In this document: positions 1 through 9,120 of the stretch, in pieces | Numbering within the stretch: the stretch's first letter is position 1 | How the letters are laid out: every line of letters begins with the position of its first letter | Assembly: GCA_905181755.1 (NCBI GenBank) | Contig: CAJIYY010000058.1 | Span: 1-15,671, forward strand | DNA: 15,671 nucleotides | Direction: 5' to 3' | DNA from: Candidatus Dadabacteria bacterium UBA1144 | GTDB taxonomy: Bacteria; Desulfobacterota_D; UBA1144 | Notes under the pieces: generated by a model | Told to the model about the DNA's origin: nothing | The model's database searches: none | The model's input: only the letters and a program-made list of their open reading frames with translations | Program-made: the position numbers and the translations under genes

Positions 1-468
1 AAATATATTGTTGATGAAATTCAGGACGTCTATAGGTTGCAAGGAGTTAGAATTAACGATAAGCATATCGAAGTTATAACTAGACAAATGCTCAAGAGAG
101 TTAAGGTCGTAGACAGTGGTGATACAACCATGTTGGTTGGAGAAGCCGTGGATAAAAATACATTCATATTGAATAATAACAAAATTATTGCAGAAAATGG
201 AAATCCTGCGCAAGCAGAGCCGTTACTTTTAGGAATCACAAGAGCTTCGCTGAGTACGAAGAGTTGGTTATCTGCTGCATCTTTTCAAGAGACAACAAAA
301 GTGCTTACAGATGCTTCATGTGAAGGCAGAGTAGATCACTTAAAGGGTTTGAAAGAGAATGTTATCATGGGCCGATTGATTCCAGCGGGAACTGGATTAC
401 CTATATATTCTAATACTGATGTTGAAATTAATGCACCAGAAATAGAAACACCGCCGACTGTAACATAA
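1..468 (+). CDS. rpoC: DNA-directed RNA polymerase subunit beta' (C-terminal part, truncated by window edge)
   Basis: C-terminal 155 residues of the largest catalytic subunit of RNA polymerase. The reading frame is open from base 1, so the gene begins outside the window. Recognisable beta' tail elements are YRLQGVRINDKHIEV, the ITRQML segment, SFQETTKVLTDA (jaw / trigger-loop-proximal C-terminal conserved region) and GLKENVIMGRLIPAGTG. After that comes a short non-conserved acidic and proline-containing tail ending at TAA. The next gene, valS, starts 5 bases after the stop, so the two are almost certainly co-transcribed. In most proteobacteria rpoC is followed by rpsL-rpsG-fusA; here it is not. 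Identification is secure. Confidence 0.97.
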   Translation, partial: KYIVDEIQDVYRLQGVRINDKHIEVITRQMLKRVKVVDSGDTTMLVGEAVDKNTFILNNNKIIAENGNPAQAEPLLLGITRASLSTKSWLSAASFQETTKVLTDASCEGRVDHLKGLKENVIMGRLIPAGTGLPIYSNTDVEINAPEIETPPTVT

Positions 469-473
469 AAGCA

Positions 474-3110
474 ATGCTAGATAGTAAGGTTTTTTTATCT
501 CAAAAGTATTCTCCAAAAACGATTGAGGACAAATGGCTTGATTTAGTAACAAAGAAAATCCCCTTAGAAGCTAACGGAGAAACTTTCTCTGTTGCTATTC
601 CTCCACCAAACGTTACTGGGAACCTCCATCTGGGACACGCACTTAACACAACAATACAAGATATTTTTGTAAAATTTTATTCATTAAAAGGTAAAGAAAT
701 ATCTTGGAGTCTTGGAACAGACCATGCTGGTATAGCAACACAACTTCTTGTCGAAAGAAATCTAAGTGAAAAAGGGATAAATTCAAAAGAGATATCAAGA
801 GAGAAATTGCTTGATTATATCTGGAAATGGAAAGATCAGAATGGTGAAGATATTCTGAAACAATTAAAACTTCTTGGATTAAACTGCAATTGGGATAGCC
901 CAAAATTTACACTTGATGATGATATGAGCGATGCAGTTAGTGAAGCATTTGTTAGGCTCTTTGATAAGGGGCTAATTTATCAGGAAAAGACATTAATAAA
1001 TTGGGATACAAAACTAAGGACTGCAATATCTGATTTAGAAGTAATCTCTCAAAGTAGAAGAAGCAGCCTGTATTATTTTAAATATTATTTAAATGACTCA
1101 TCTTCTTTCATTGTTGTATCAACAACAAGACCTGAAACAGTTTTTGGTGATGTTGCAGTCGCTATAAATCCTAAAGATAAGAAGAATATTGGTCTTCTCG
1201 GTAAGAAGGTTAAAAGCCCATTCAATGGAAATCTTTTAGATATCATAAGTGATGAATATGTTGACTTAGATAAGGGGTCTGGGGCACTTAAAGTTACTCC
1301 AGGGCACGATTTTAATGACTATGAAATAGCAAATAAGAACAATCTAGAAGTAATTAACATCCTTAATGATGATGGGACACTTAATGATTCTGTACCTGAA
1401 AATTTTAGAGGTCTTTCCGTCTTAGATGCTAGAGAAAAAGTAATTGCTCTAATGAAAGATATAGATATCTTTGTTAAAGATGAAACTATTGATAACGTTG
1501 TACCAATAGGGGACAGATCTGGAGAAGTTGTAGAGCCATTACTAAAAAGCCAGTGGTTCTTGGATGTAAAAGTCATGTCAGAAAAGTCTCTTAATGCTGT
1601 TAAAAGTGGAAATGTTAAATTTAAACCAAAATTCTGGGAAAACACTTTTTTTGAATGGATGAACAAAATCCAGCCATGGTGTATTTCGAGACAGATAATT
1701 TGGGGACACAGAATCCCAGTTTGGCATTCTGACGATGGAAGAGCAGTCGCAGCAAAGGACTTAGCTTCAGCTAATGATAAATTCTATTCTAAGTATAATG
1801 TTCACAAGGTTCTAACCCAAGATAATGATGTCCTTGATACTTGGTTCTCTTCATCTCTGTGGCCCTTTTCAACCCTAGGGTGGCCAAAAGAAACGAACGA
1901 ATATGCAAAATATTTTCCAACGTCATTATTAGTTACAGGGTTTGATATAATCTTTTTTTGGGTTGCGAGAATGATAATGATGTCCTTAGAGCTGACCGGT
2001 AAAGTTCCCTTTAGAGTTGTGTATATTCATAATTTAATAAGAGATAAAAAAGGGCAGAAAATGAGTAAAACTAAGGGCAATGTTGTTGATCCACTTAAAC
2101 TGATAGATGAGTATGGTACTGACGCACTAAGGTTTTTTCTAGCATCAAATATCTCTCCACATAGTGATATTAAGTTGTCAGCTAATTCTATAGAACCTTA
2201 TAAGAACTTCATGAATAAAATTTGGAATGCAGGAAAATTCATTACTATCAACAAGTTAGAGGAAGGAGACTCCAAAATCTCAGTGGACACGTTCTACGAT
2301 GCATGGATCGTTGATAGATTTAATAATCTATTAGATAAATATAATATCCATCTTGAAAATTGTGAAGTTGAAAAAGCCGCATATGAGCTATACCATTTTT
2401 TCTGGGATGACTTCTGTGATTGGTATATCGAAATAGCTAAGATTTCTTTCTCTAATTTTGATAATACTGAGGCTGACAATACAAAGCTCAGAATGGAAAC
2501 TATATTTACTCATTATCTTAATATTCTTTATCCTTTTGCCCCATTCCTTTCATTAGAGTTGAATAGCTATTTTAAGAAAGACAAAATAGTAGAGAAATTT
2601 AACGAATTACCGAAGAAGCTTGGAACTAACTACTCTGGTGACTATAAAAGTGAAATTCAATTAATTAAAGATTTTACAAATGCTATTCGTTCTTTAAGAA
2701 AAAACTTGCTAATCAAACCTGCAGAAAAGCTAAGTTGTTATTGTGTTTTGACTACTGTTAATAGAAAATTTCTCGAAGATAATTCTCATATTATTGAAAA
2801 ATTATGTAACCTAGATAATTTAATTTTAATTGAAGAGGAAAACGATTTGAATCTAATTTCAAATATAACTCCTTCTGGTGTTGTCTCTTTCTTGAAAAAT
2901 AATAATTTAGACTTTTCTGCACAAATTGAGAAGTTAAATAAAGATTTGATATCATTAGAAAAGACTTTAACTCTTTCAAAGTCGAAGCTTAATAGTAAGG
3001 GTTTTCTTGAGTCAGCTCCAGAACATATTATTGAGGAAGAAAAGATAAAGTTAAATCATACAAATTCTTTAGCTATTGATATAAGAAACTTAATCTCTCA
3101 ACTTAACTAG
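474..3110 (+). CDS. valS: Valyl-tRNA synthetase
   Basis: Class I aminoacyl-tRNA synthetase that charges tRNA(Val) in the cytoplasm; 878 residues, within the normal range. The HIGH signature is HLGH at residues 52-55, after PPPNVTGN. The KMSKS loop is KMSKT at 529-533, followed by KGNVVDP. The central CP1 editing domain is suggested by the TTRPETVFGD segment near residue 220. The catalytic-core motif PWCISRQIIWGHRIPVW is present. The last 70 or so residues are Lys/Glu/Leu-rich and fit the C-terminal coiled-coil arm of ValRS. The ATG lies 5 bases after the rpoC stop. I see no Shine-Dalgarno sequence, so initiation may depend on coupling to rpoC translation. The gene ends 30 bases before the convergent purF. 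Confidence 0.97.
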   Translation: MLDSKVFLSQKYSPKTIEDKWLDLVTKKIPLEANGETFSVAIPPPNVTGNLHLGHALNTTIQDIFVKFYSLKGKEISWSLGTDHAGIATQLLVERNLSEKGINSKEISREKLLDYIWKWKDQNGEDILKQLKLLGLNCNWDSPKFTLDDDMSDAVSEAFVRLFDKGLIYQEKTLINWDTKLRTAISDLEVISQSRRSSLYYFKYYLNDSSSFIVVSTTRPETVFGDVAVAINPKDKKNIGLLGKKVKSPFNGNLLDIISDEYVDLDKGSGALKVTPGHDFNDYEIANKNNLEVINILNDDGTLNDSVPENFRGLSVLDAREKVIALMKDIDIFVKDETIDNVVPIGDRSGEVVEPLLKSQWFLDVKVMSEKSLNAVKSGNVKFKPKFWENTFFEWMNKIQPWCISRQIIWGHRIPVWHSDDGRAVAAKDLASANDKFYSKYNVHKVLTQDNDVLDTWFSSSLWPFSTLGWPKETNEYAKYFPTSLLVTGFDIIFFWVARMIMMSLELTGKVPFRVVYIHNLIRDKKGQKMSKTKGNVVDPLKLIDEYGTDALRFFLASNISPHSDIKLSANSIEPYKNFMNKIWNAGKFITINKLEEGDSKISVDTFYDAWIVDRFNNLLDKYNIHLENCEVEKAAYELYHFFWDDFCDWYIEIAKISFSNFDNTEADNTKLRMETIFTHYLNILYPFAPFLSLELNSYFKKDKIVEKFNELPKKLGTNYSGDYKSEIQLIKDFTNAIRSLRKNLLIKPAEKLSCYCVLTTVNRKFLEDNSHIIEKLCNLDNLILIEEENDLNLISNITPSGVVSFLKNNNLDFSAQIEKLNKDLISLEKTLTLSKSKLNSKGFLESAPEHIIEEEKIKLNHTNSLAIDIRNLISQLN

Positions 3111-3140
3111 TATTATTGTTTCAATCTAGGGTGTATTTCT

Positions 3141-4520
3141 TTATTCTTCTAACTTAACAGGATAGTCCCCAGTAAAACAGTGATCAGTGAACTGAGGGTC
3201 CTTTGCTCTTCTTTTTTTATAACCCATAGCCTTATAAGTTCCTTCTAAAGATAGAAAGAACAATGAAGTTGCTCCTATTATTTTTGTCATCTCATCTAGA
3301 CTATTCTTTGATGCTATTAATTCATTGTAGTCGGGAGTATCGATACCGTAGAAATCTGGGTGAGTAATAGGTGGGCATGCAATACCTAGGTGAACCTCCT
3401 TCGCACCCGCTTCAAAAATCATTCTTACAATTTTATTCGCTGTAGTTCCCCTAACTATAGAATCATCTATTAATACAACTCTTTTGTTCTCTATACACGA
3501 CCTGTTTACGCTATGTTTAAGTTTTACACCTAACTGTCTTATAGTTTGTGTAGGCTCAATAAATGTTCTTCCAACATAGTGACTTCTAATGATTCCAAGC
3601 TCTAAAGGTATTCCAGATTTTTGAGAAAATCCTATACCCGCAGAAACACCAGAATCTAGAACTGGGACCACTACATCAGCTTTAACTTTGTTCTCAGTAG
3701 CTAGTTCTTTCCCTAAATTTTTCCTATATGTGTAGACTGTTTTCCCTCCGACGATGCTATCAGGTCTTGAAAAATAAATTCTTTCAAAGATACAAGGTCT
3801 CTCCTTAACTTTAGGGAAGGGTTTTATACTTTTAATTCCAGTTTTAGTAATAATCACAATTTCCCCGTTTTCTACATCTCTAACATATTTAGCACCGATT
3901 ATATCCAGTGCACAGGTTTCTGATGCTAAAACAGGAGAACCGTTAAGGTCTCCAAGTACAAGTGGCCTTATTCCGTATGGGTCCCTTACACCTATCAGTT
4001 TTTTGTTCGTAAGTATAACTAGTGAATATGCACCTTTTATTTGAAAGAGTGCGTCAATTAGCTTATCTTTAATCAGTTTTTCTCTAGACCTAGCTACTAG
4101 TTGGAGTATAGTCTCAGTATCTGATGTAGTTTGGAAAATGGCTCCATTTTGAATTAAGTCTTTTCTTATTTTGGCAGCATTTATAAGATTTCCATTGTGA
4201 GCACAAGCAAAACCGCCTGCTGCCAGATCTGCAAATAGTGGTTGAATATTCTTTGAGATTGATGCACCTGTTGTGGAGTATCTTACATGACCAACTGCAT
4301 TTCTACCCGGTAGTTTTGCAATGGTCTCAGCTTTATTAAAAGTCTTACCTACTAAGCCTTGTTCTCTTACTCCATTAAAAGCTTTCCCATCAAATGTAAC
4401 AATTCCTGCTCCTTCTTTTCCTCTGTGTTGAAGAGCGTGAAGGCCGAGGGTTGTTAGCAAGGCCGCTTCTTCTGTATCAAAGATTCCGAAGACTCCACAT
4501 TCTTCATTTAGTTTGTCCAT
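3141..4520 (-). CDS. purF: Amidophosphoribosyltransferase (glutamine PRPP amidotransferase)
   Basis: First committed step of de novo purine synthesis: PRPP plus glutamine gives 5-phosphoribosylamine. The 459-residue protein starts MDKLNEECGVFGIF, so Cys8 would be the N-terminal nucleophile after removal of a 7-residue propeptide, as in the Bacillus-type enzyme. The glutaminase domain shows ALQHRG, AHNGN and SDTE. The phosphoribosyltransferase domain carries the PRPP loop VLIDDSIVRGTT near 350-361. Of the four Fe-S ligand positions of the Bacillus enzyme, Cys243 and Cys448 align with Cys. The other two read Asp (in PPITHPDFYGID) and His (FTDHCFTGD), so a [4Fe-4S] cluster is unlikely. Wording such as QPLFADLAAGGFA and HCFTGDYP resembles alphaproteobacterial PurF as I recall it. 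The ATG directly abuts the purL stop. Confidence 0.97.
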   Translation of the reverse strand: MDKLNEECGVFGIFDTEEAALLTTLGLHALQHRGKEGAGIVTFDGKAFNGVREQGLVGKTFNKAETIAKLPGRNAVGHVRYSTTGASISKNIQPLFADLAAGGFACAHNGNLINAAKIRKDLIQNGAIFQTTSDTETILQLVARSREKLIKDKLIDALFQIKGAYSLVILTNKKLIGVRDPYGIRPLVLGDLNGSPVLASETCALDIIGAKYVRDVENGEIVIITKTGIKSIKPFPKVKERPCIFERIYFSRPDSIVGGKTVYTYRKNLGKELATENKVKADVVVPVLDSGVSAGIGFSQKSGIPLELGIIRSHYVGRTFIEPTQTIRQLGVKLKHSVNRSCIENKRVVLIDDSIVRGTTANKIVRMIFEAGAKEVHLGIACPPITHPDFYGIDTPDYNELIASKNSLDEMTKIIGATSLFFLSLEGTYKAMGYKKRRAKDPQFTDHCFTGDYPVKLEE

Positions 4521-6716
4521 TTAATTAGGGAACCCTCTTTTCCAAATTTTAATTAATTTATTAATTTTTATATTAAAGGAATTTTCCAAGACTAAAGATT
4601 CTCCACCCACTTCACCAATTATCTTAACATCAATATTATTTTTTGTACCAAATGTTTGAATTTTCTTTGCATCACTACTAGGTGCGCTCACAAGATAACA
4701 CCCTTGAGATTCAGCAAATAGTTTAAGTTCGTTTTTTAAACCTACTGATTTAAGACTAATTCTTGCTCCGATAGTTCCCTCTGGATTAAAGCAAGATTTA
4801 GATAAAGCAACTAAAAGTCCACCTTCTGAAATATCATGAATAGATGAGGTATTAAATTTTCTTATAATTTTATATATAAAGTTGTTTACTTTTAAGTGAC
4901 CATCTAAGTTCAATCTTGGCGGTTCTATTATGTTTTTCTTTAATTCTAAATATTTGATTACCTCAGATCCTCCAAAATCATTCTTAATTTTGCCAACTAG
5001 AATAATTTTGTCTCCCTCTTTATTGAACCATTGCCTTCTTATTAGCTTATGGTCCTCAACAATCCCAACCATGCTGATTGTAGGAGTAGGCTTTATTGCT
5101 TCGTTATATGTTTCATTATATAGACTTACATTTCCACTAACTACTGGCGTTTTAAAGGTTCTTGCGGCTTTTGATAGACCATCTATTGTTTCTGCAAATT
5201 GCCACATAATCTCTGGTTTCTCAGGATTTCCAAAGTTAAGGCAATTAGTTATAGCAAGTGGCTTTCCACCGCTTGATATAATATTCCTTGTTGATTCAGC
5301 TACTGCTATAGAAGCTCCTAAAGATGGGTTTAATTGGCAATAGTTTGAGTTACAGTTAGTTGTAAGAGCTACAGACTTTTTTGTTCCTTTGATTCGTATA
5401 GTGGCTGAGTCTGAACCAGGCCTAGTTAAAGTATTAGTACCAACCATGTAGTCAAATTGATTGTAAACCCACTCTCTTGAGCATATATTTTCGTTTCCAA
5501 GTAGTTTCTTTAGTAGAGCCGGGGAATTGAATTCTATTTTTGAAATATCATTATCGGTTAATCTAGATATGCCAACTAGTTTCTTTGGCTTTTTTATTTT
5601 TCGGTCATACAAAGGACAGTCATCGGTGAGAATTGATACTGGTATATCGACAACAACTTTCTTGTTACTTTTTACGATGAAGCTGCTTTTCTTTATTACC
5701 TCACCAATTTTATTAGATTCTAAGCCCCATTTCTTAAATATTTTTTTTATTTTTTGATTATTCTTATTATCTAGAACAAGAAGCATTCTTTCTTGAGACT
5801 CTGAAAGAAGCATCTCGTAGGGTGTAATGCTTGAGTCTCTTTTCGGAATCTTATCTAGATCTAGTATTATTCCATTATTTGATCTTGACGCCATCTCAGA
5901 AGCCGAGGAGGTAAGCCCGGCTGCACCCATATCTTGAATACCTACTATTCCTTTAAGTTTAAACATTTCCAAGCATGCCTCAAGGAGTAATTTTTCTTTA
6001 AATGGGTCTCCGATTTGCACTGTTGGTCTATCAAGGTCTTCTGCAGACTCAAAAATATCTGATGCCATAATCGCACCTTTAACTCCATCTTTTCCTGTTT
6101 TAGCTCCAAGGTAAAAGACTGGGTTACCTGGACCATCAGCTAGCCCTTTAAAAATTTTATTCTTCCTGGCTATCCCAATTGCAAAGGCATTAACAAGAGG
6201 GTTGCCATTGTAGCAGTCATCAAAGTAAATTTCTCCTCCTACGGTCGGAATACCCATACAATTCCCGTAACCTGCAATTCCTCTAACTACCCCATTAAGT
6301 ACCCTTTTTGTATCTTTATTCTTTGAGTTTCCAAACCTAAGTGAATTCATCAGAGCGATAGGTCTTGCTCCCATTGTAAAGATATCTCTTAGAATACCTC
6401 CTACTCCTGTCGCAGCACCCTGGTATGGCTCAATGAAAGAAGGATGGTTATGGCTTTCAATCTTGAATACAAGGCATTGATTATCACCTATGTCTATAAC
6501 ACCAGCATTTTCTCCTGGCCCTTGTATTACACACTTACCTTTAGTTGGCAATTTTTTAAGATGAATCTTTGAGCTTTTATAAGAGCAGTGTTCAGACCAC
6601 ATAGCAGCTATAACACCAATTTCATTTTTATTAGGAATCCTTTTGAGCTTATCAACAATTAATTTAAATTCTTTTTTAGTTAAACCATTTTCAAGTGCAA
6701 AAGACAGATTGTTCAT
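4521..6716 (-). CDS. purL: Phosphoribosylformylglycinamidine synthase, small PurL subunit
   Basis: Fourth step of purine synthesis: ATP-dependent amidation of FGAR to FGAM. At 731 residues this is the short PurL that works in a complex with separate PurS and PurQ, not the roughly 1300-residue fused enzyme of enterics and most gammaproteobacteria. Near the N-terminus MWSEHCSYKSS carries the conserved His43. GPGENAGVIDIG, KIESHNHPSFIEPYQGAATGVGG and GARPIA are hallmark PurL segments of the first AIR-synthetase-like half. SGNVSLYNET and HDISEGGLLVAL mark the second half. purS and purQ are not in this window. The stop codon TAA is immediately followed by the purF ATG, so the pair is one transcript and probably translationally coupled. 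It starts opposite mnmA across a 68-base divergent gap. Confidence 0.97.
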   Translation of the reverse strand: MNNLSFALENGLTKKEFKLIVDKLKRIPNKNEIGVIAAMWSEHCSYKSSKIHLKKLPTKGKCVIQGPGENAGVIDIGDNQCLVFKIESHNHPSFIEPYQGAATGVGGILRDIFTMGARPIALMNSLRFGNSKNKDTKRVLNGVVRGIAGYGNCMGIPTVGGEIYFDDCYNGNPLVNAFAIGIARKNKIFKGLADGPGNPVFYLGAKTGKDGVKGAIMASDIFESAEDLDRPTVQIGDPFKEKLLLEACLEMFKLKGIVGIQDMGAAGLTSSASEMASRSNNGIILDLDKIPKRDSSITPYEMLLSESQERMLLVLDNKNNQKIKKIFKKWGLESNKIGEVIKKSSFIVKSNKKVVVDIPVSILTDDCPLYDRKIKKPKKLVGISRLTDNDISKIEFNSPALLKKLLGNENICSREWVYNQFDYMVGTNTLTRPGSDSATIRIKGTKKSVALTTNCNSNYCQLNPSLGASIAVAESTRNIISSGGKPLAITNCLNFGNPEKPEIMWQFAETIDGLSKAARTFKTPVVSGNVSLYNETYNEAIKPTPTISMVGIVEDHKLIRRQWFNKEGDKIILVGKIKNDFGGSEVIKYLELKKNIIEPPRLNLDGHLKVNNFIYKIIRKFNTSSIHDISEGGLLVALSKSCFNPEGTIGARISLKSVGLKNELKLFAESQGCYLVSAPSSDAKKIQTFGTKNNIDVKIIGEVGGESLVLENSFNIKINKLIKIWKRGFPN

Positions 6717-6784
6717 AGATTCTTATAATACATAATGAATTTTGTTAATTCACTTTAGATTTTAATTTTGATTCTGGTAAAGTA
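6717..6784. promoter_or_regulatory. Divergent purL / mnmA intergenic region
   Basis: This 68-base AT-rich gap must hold the promoters of both purL (leftward) and mnmA (rightward). For purL, a -10-like TATTAT can be read on the minus strand at 6730-6725 with a poor -35 (GTGAAT, 6753-6748) 17 bases upstream. No convincing promoter is visible for mnmA. I see no PurR-box-like palindrome and no room for a purine riboswitch. Confidence 0.3.
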
Positions 6785-7864
6785 ATGATGATGAAGAAGA
6801 AAGTTATAGTTGCTATGAGTGGTGGTGTTGATAGCTCAACTACTGCAGCTCTATTGAAGGAGCAAGGATATGACGTTTCAGGGATAACTATGCAACTCTG
6901 GGATTATGCAGAAGAAGAGTCTGGTTGCTGTTCACTTAGTGATGTTCTTGATGCTAGGCAAGCTGCTAATCAAATTGGTATTAAACACACAGTGGTGGAC
7001 TATAAGGAAGATTTTCAGAAATATGTAGTTAAAGATTTTATAGATAAGTATTATTGTGGACAAACTCCAAATCCTTGCATCATGTGTAATGAGCATATGA
7101 AATTTAATTTTTTGCTAAACAAGTCCCTAGAGATGGGAGCTGACTTTCTTGCTACAGGGCACTATGCTAAAATCTCTAAGAACAGTAGTGGAACTTATTT
7201 TCTTGAAAAAGGTAAAGATAAATTCAAAGATCAATCATATTTTCTTTTTACTTTAAGCCAAAAAGAGCTTTCAAGATTAATGTTTCCGTTAGGAGAGTTT
7301 AACAAGAGTCAGGTTAGGGAAATCTCCGAAGGTTTTGAATTAACAGTAGCATCTAAAAAAGACAGCCAAGACGTCTGTTTCATTGCAAAGGATTACAGGG
7401 GTTTTATTGAGAAGAATTTGCCCGGCACGACTATGAAGAAGGGTTACATTAAGTCCTTAGATGGTAATGTTCTTGGTTCTCATTCAGGAATTCATAATTT
7501 TACAATTGGTCAAAGAAAAAAGCTTGGGATTGAATCTATGAAAGCTATGTATGTTGTAAGTATAAATTTTCAAAATAATGATGTTTTAGTTGGGAACAAG
7601 GAAGATTTATATTCAAAAGTACTGTTTGCAAACAATCTAAATTGGACTGTTGACCCCAAAGATCTTGTTGAGAAAAAGATTGAGGCTAAAATTAGATACA
7701 GAAGTCCTGAATCTCTTGCAAGTATAAGATTTGTTAATGGAAGACTTCATGTCCTTTTTGACGAGGCTCAAAGGTCAATTACTCCTGGACAGGCTATTGT
7801 GTTCTATCGGGATGACAAAGTGCTTGGGGGAGGATGGATAGATGAAGTCTGTAGAGAAAATTAG
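6785..7864 (+). CDS. mnmA: tRNA-specific 2-thiouridylase MnmA
   Basis: Transfers sulfur to C2 of the wobble uridine (position 34) of tRNA Lys, Glu and Gln, using a persulfide delivered by a sulfur relay and ATP to adenylate the base. Full-length at 359 residues. The PP-loop is SGGVDSS at 12-18. The catalytic Cys pair is C101 (NPCIMCNEHMKF, as in CNxxIKF) and C198 (SQDVCFIA), followed by the beta-barrel RNA-binding C-terminus. A CCSLSDVLDAR segment follows the PP-loop domain start. That wording is typical of deltaproteobacterial and similar MnmA, unlike the CCAGQD of most alphaproteobacteria. Three consecutive ATGs (6785, 6788, 6791) can all serve as start; the first is given. The end overlaps mtaB by 23 bases. 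Confidence 0.96.
   Translation: MMMKKKVIVAMSGGVDSSTTAALLKEQGYDVSGITMQLWDYAEEESGCCSLSDVLDARQAANQIGIKHTVVDYKEDFQKYVVKDFIDKYYCGQTPNPCIMCNEHMKFNFLLNKSLEMGADFLATGHYAKISKNSSGTYFLEKGKDKFKDQSYFLFTLSQKELSRLMFPLGEFNKSQVREISEGFELTVASKKDSQDVCFIAKDYRGFIEKNLPGTTMKKGYIKSLDGNVLGSHSGIHNFTIGQRKKLGIESMKAMYVVSINFQNNDVLVGNKEDLYSKVLFANNLNWTVDPKDLVEKKIEAKIRYRSPESLASIRFVNGRLHVLFDEAQRSITPGQAIVFYRDDKVLGGGWIDEVCREN
7826..7834 (+). promoter_or_regulatory. Shine-Dalgarno sequence of mtaB inside mnmA
   Basis: A strong purine run, GGGGGAGGA, ends 7 bases before the mtaB ATG at 7842 and lies within the last codons of mnmA. It fixes the mtaB start and shows that mtaB is translated from the mnmA transcript. Most other genes here have weak or no such site. 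Confidence 0.75.
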
Positions 7865-9119
7865 TTTTCTCACCTATGGGTGCAAAGTCAATCAGTTTGA
7901 TACAGACAGAATTGCCTCTACGCTTTCAGGGAAATTTAAAATTATAGACGACAACAAGTCTTCTGATTTATGTATCGTAAATACCTGTACAGTAACTAAT
8001 AATTCCGATAAGCAAATTATAAGTGATATTAGAAAACTAAAGAAGAATAATCCTAATTGTAAAATATTAGTAACAGGTTGCCTTGCTCAAACAAACCCAG
8101 AATCTCTTGAAGGAATTAAGGAAGTAGATTATATAGTAGATAATGCAAATAAATATTTAATAAGCAAAGTCATTTCTCAGCCTAACATTAAGAGAAAAGT
8201 AATATCTAATATTTTTGATATAGATAAGTTCTCTGATTTTAAGATTAGTCAAAAGGAGAGAAGGTCCAGGGCTTTTCTTTCTGTACAAGATGGCTGTAGC
8301 TATAGGTGCTCCTTTTGTATAATCCCTTTTGCCAGAGGTAAATCAAGAAGTATGAGCGTGGAATCTGTTATAGAAAAAATAGATGAATTCTCCTTGCTTG
8401 GCTATAACGAAGTTGTTATCTCAGGAATTCATCTCTCAAGTTATGGAAGGGATATTGGTACAAGCCTAATAGAGCTTCTTAAAGAAATTGAGAATAGGAC
8501 TAATATCTCAAATATAAGGTTGAGTTCTATTGATCCTGCCGACACTAATGAAGAATTAATTTATTTTTTCTCCAATTCGAAAAAAATATGCCCTTCTTTC
8601 CATATCTCTCTTCAAAGTGGATCAGAGGCTATTCTAAAGTTAATGAAAAGAAGATATAAAATAGAAAGATTTAGTAGTATCGTTAAATTAATAAAAGAAA
8701 ATATACAGCTATCTTGTATTGGAACTGACGTTATTGCTGGATTTCCTGGGGAAACCGAAGATTTCTTTAATGAAACCTATGATTATATAAAGACCTCTCA
8801 ACTTGATTATCTACATGTCTTTCCTTATTCAGATAGACGTGGCACAAGGGCATCTGCTAGAGATGATAAAGTTAGCCCAGAATTAAAGAAAGAAAGGTCT
8901 AAGGTTTTGCGTGAACTAGGTGAAATAAAGAAACTAAATTTTTATTCAAAGTTCATAGGAAAAAAGCTGCCAGCTATAGTAGAGAAAAATAATCATGCTC
9001 GAACTAGAAATTATATTGATGTAAACCTAGATGGGAAATCCTTTGCCAAGCCAGGACAGTTGTTAGATTTAATAATTGATAAAGTCGAGAATGGAAAGGC
9101 TTATGGCCACTACGTCTAG
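7842..9119 (+). CDS. mtaB: tRNA (t6A37) methylthiotransferase MtaB (MiaB-like radical SAM enzyme)
   Basis: Converts N6-threonylcarbamoyladenosine at position 37 (ANN-decoding tRNAs) to its 2-methylthio form. 425 residues in the usual three-domain order. The N-terminal UPF0004 domain has the first cluster ligands C14 (YGCKVNQFD), C49 (VNTCTVT) and C80 (TGCLAQ). The radical SAM domain has CSYRCSFC at C152, C156 and C159. A C-terminal TRAM-like segment follows residue 370. The YGCKVNQFD wording favours MtaB over MiaB (usually GCQMN) or RimO. It overlaps mnmA by 23 bases with its own strong ribosome-binding site, so two anticodon-loop thiolation enzymes are made from one transcript. It stops 1 base before the convergent aspS stop. 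Confidence 0.92.
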   Translation: MKSVEKISFLTYGCKVNQFDTDRIASTLSGKFKIIDDNKSSDLCIVNTCTVTNNSDKQIISDIRKLKKNNPNCKILVTGCLAQTNPESLEGIKEVDYIVDNANKYLISKVISQPNIKRKVISNIFDIDKFSDFKISQKERRSRAFLSVQDGCSYRCSFCIIPFARGKSRSMSVESVIEKIDEFSLLGYNEVVISGIHLSSYGRDIGTSLIELLKEIENRTNISNIRLSSIDPADTNEELIYFFSNSKKICPSFHISLQSGSEAILKLMKRRYKIERFSSIVKLIKENIQLSCIGTDVIAGFPGETEDFFNETYDYIKTSQLDYLHVFPYSDRRGTRASARDDKVSPELKKERSKVLRELGEIKKLNFYSKFIGKKLPAIVEKNNHARTRNYIDVNLDGKSFAKPGQLLDLIIDKVENGKAYGHYV

Positions 9120-9120
9120 G

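Noticed and set aside
3111..3140. Terminator between convergent valS and purF
   Set aside because: The 30-base gap was read for inverted repeats, and no stem of useful length was found.
4930..5343. 137-codon open frame on the plus strand
   Set aside because: It lies wholly inside purL on the opposite strand, and its translation shows no family motif. The purL frame is clearly coding, so this is a shadow frame.
6724..6729. TATAAT on the plus strand as an mnmA promoter
   Set aside because: It is about 55 bases before the mnmA start and has no matching -35. It sits next to the purL start and is better explained by AT-rich composition or as part of the purL promoter on the other strand.
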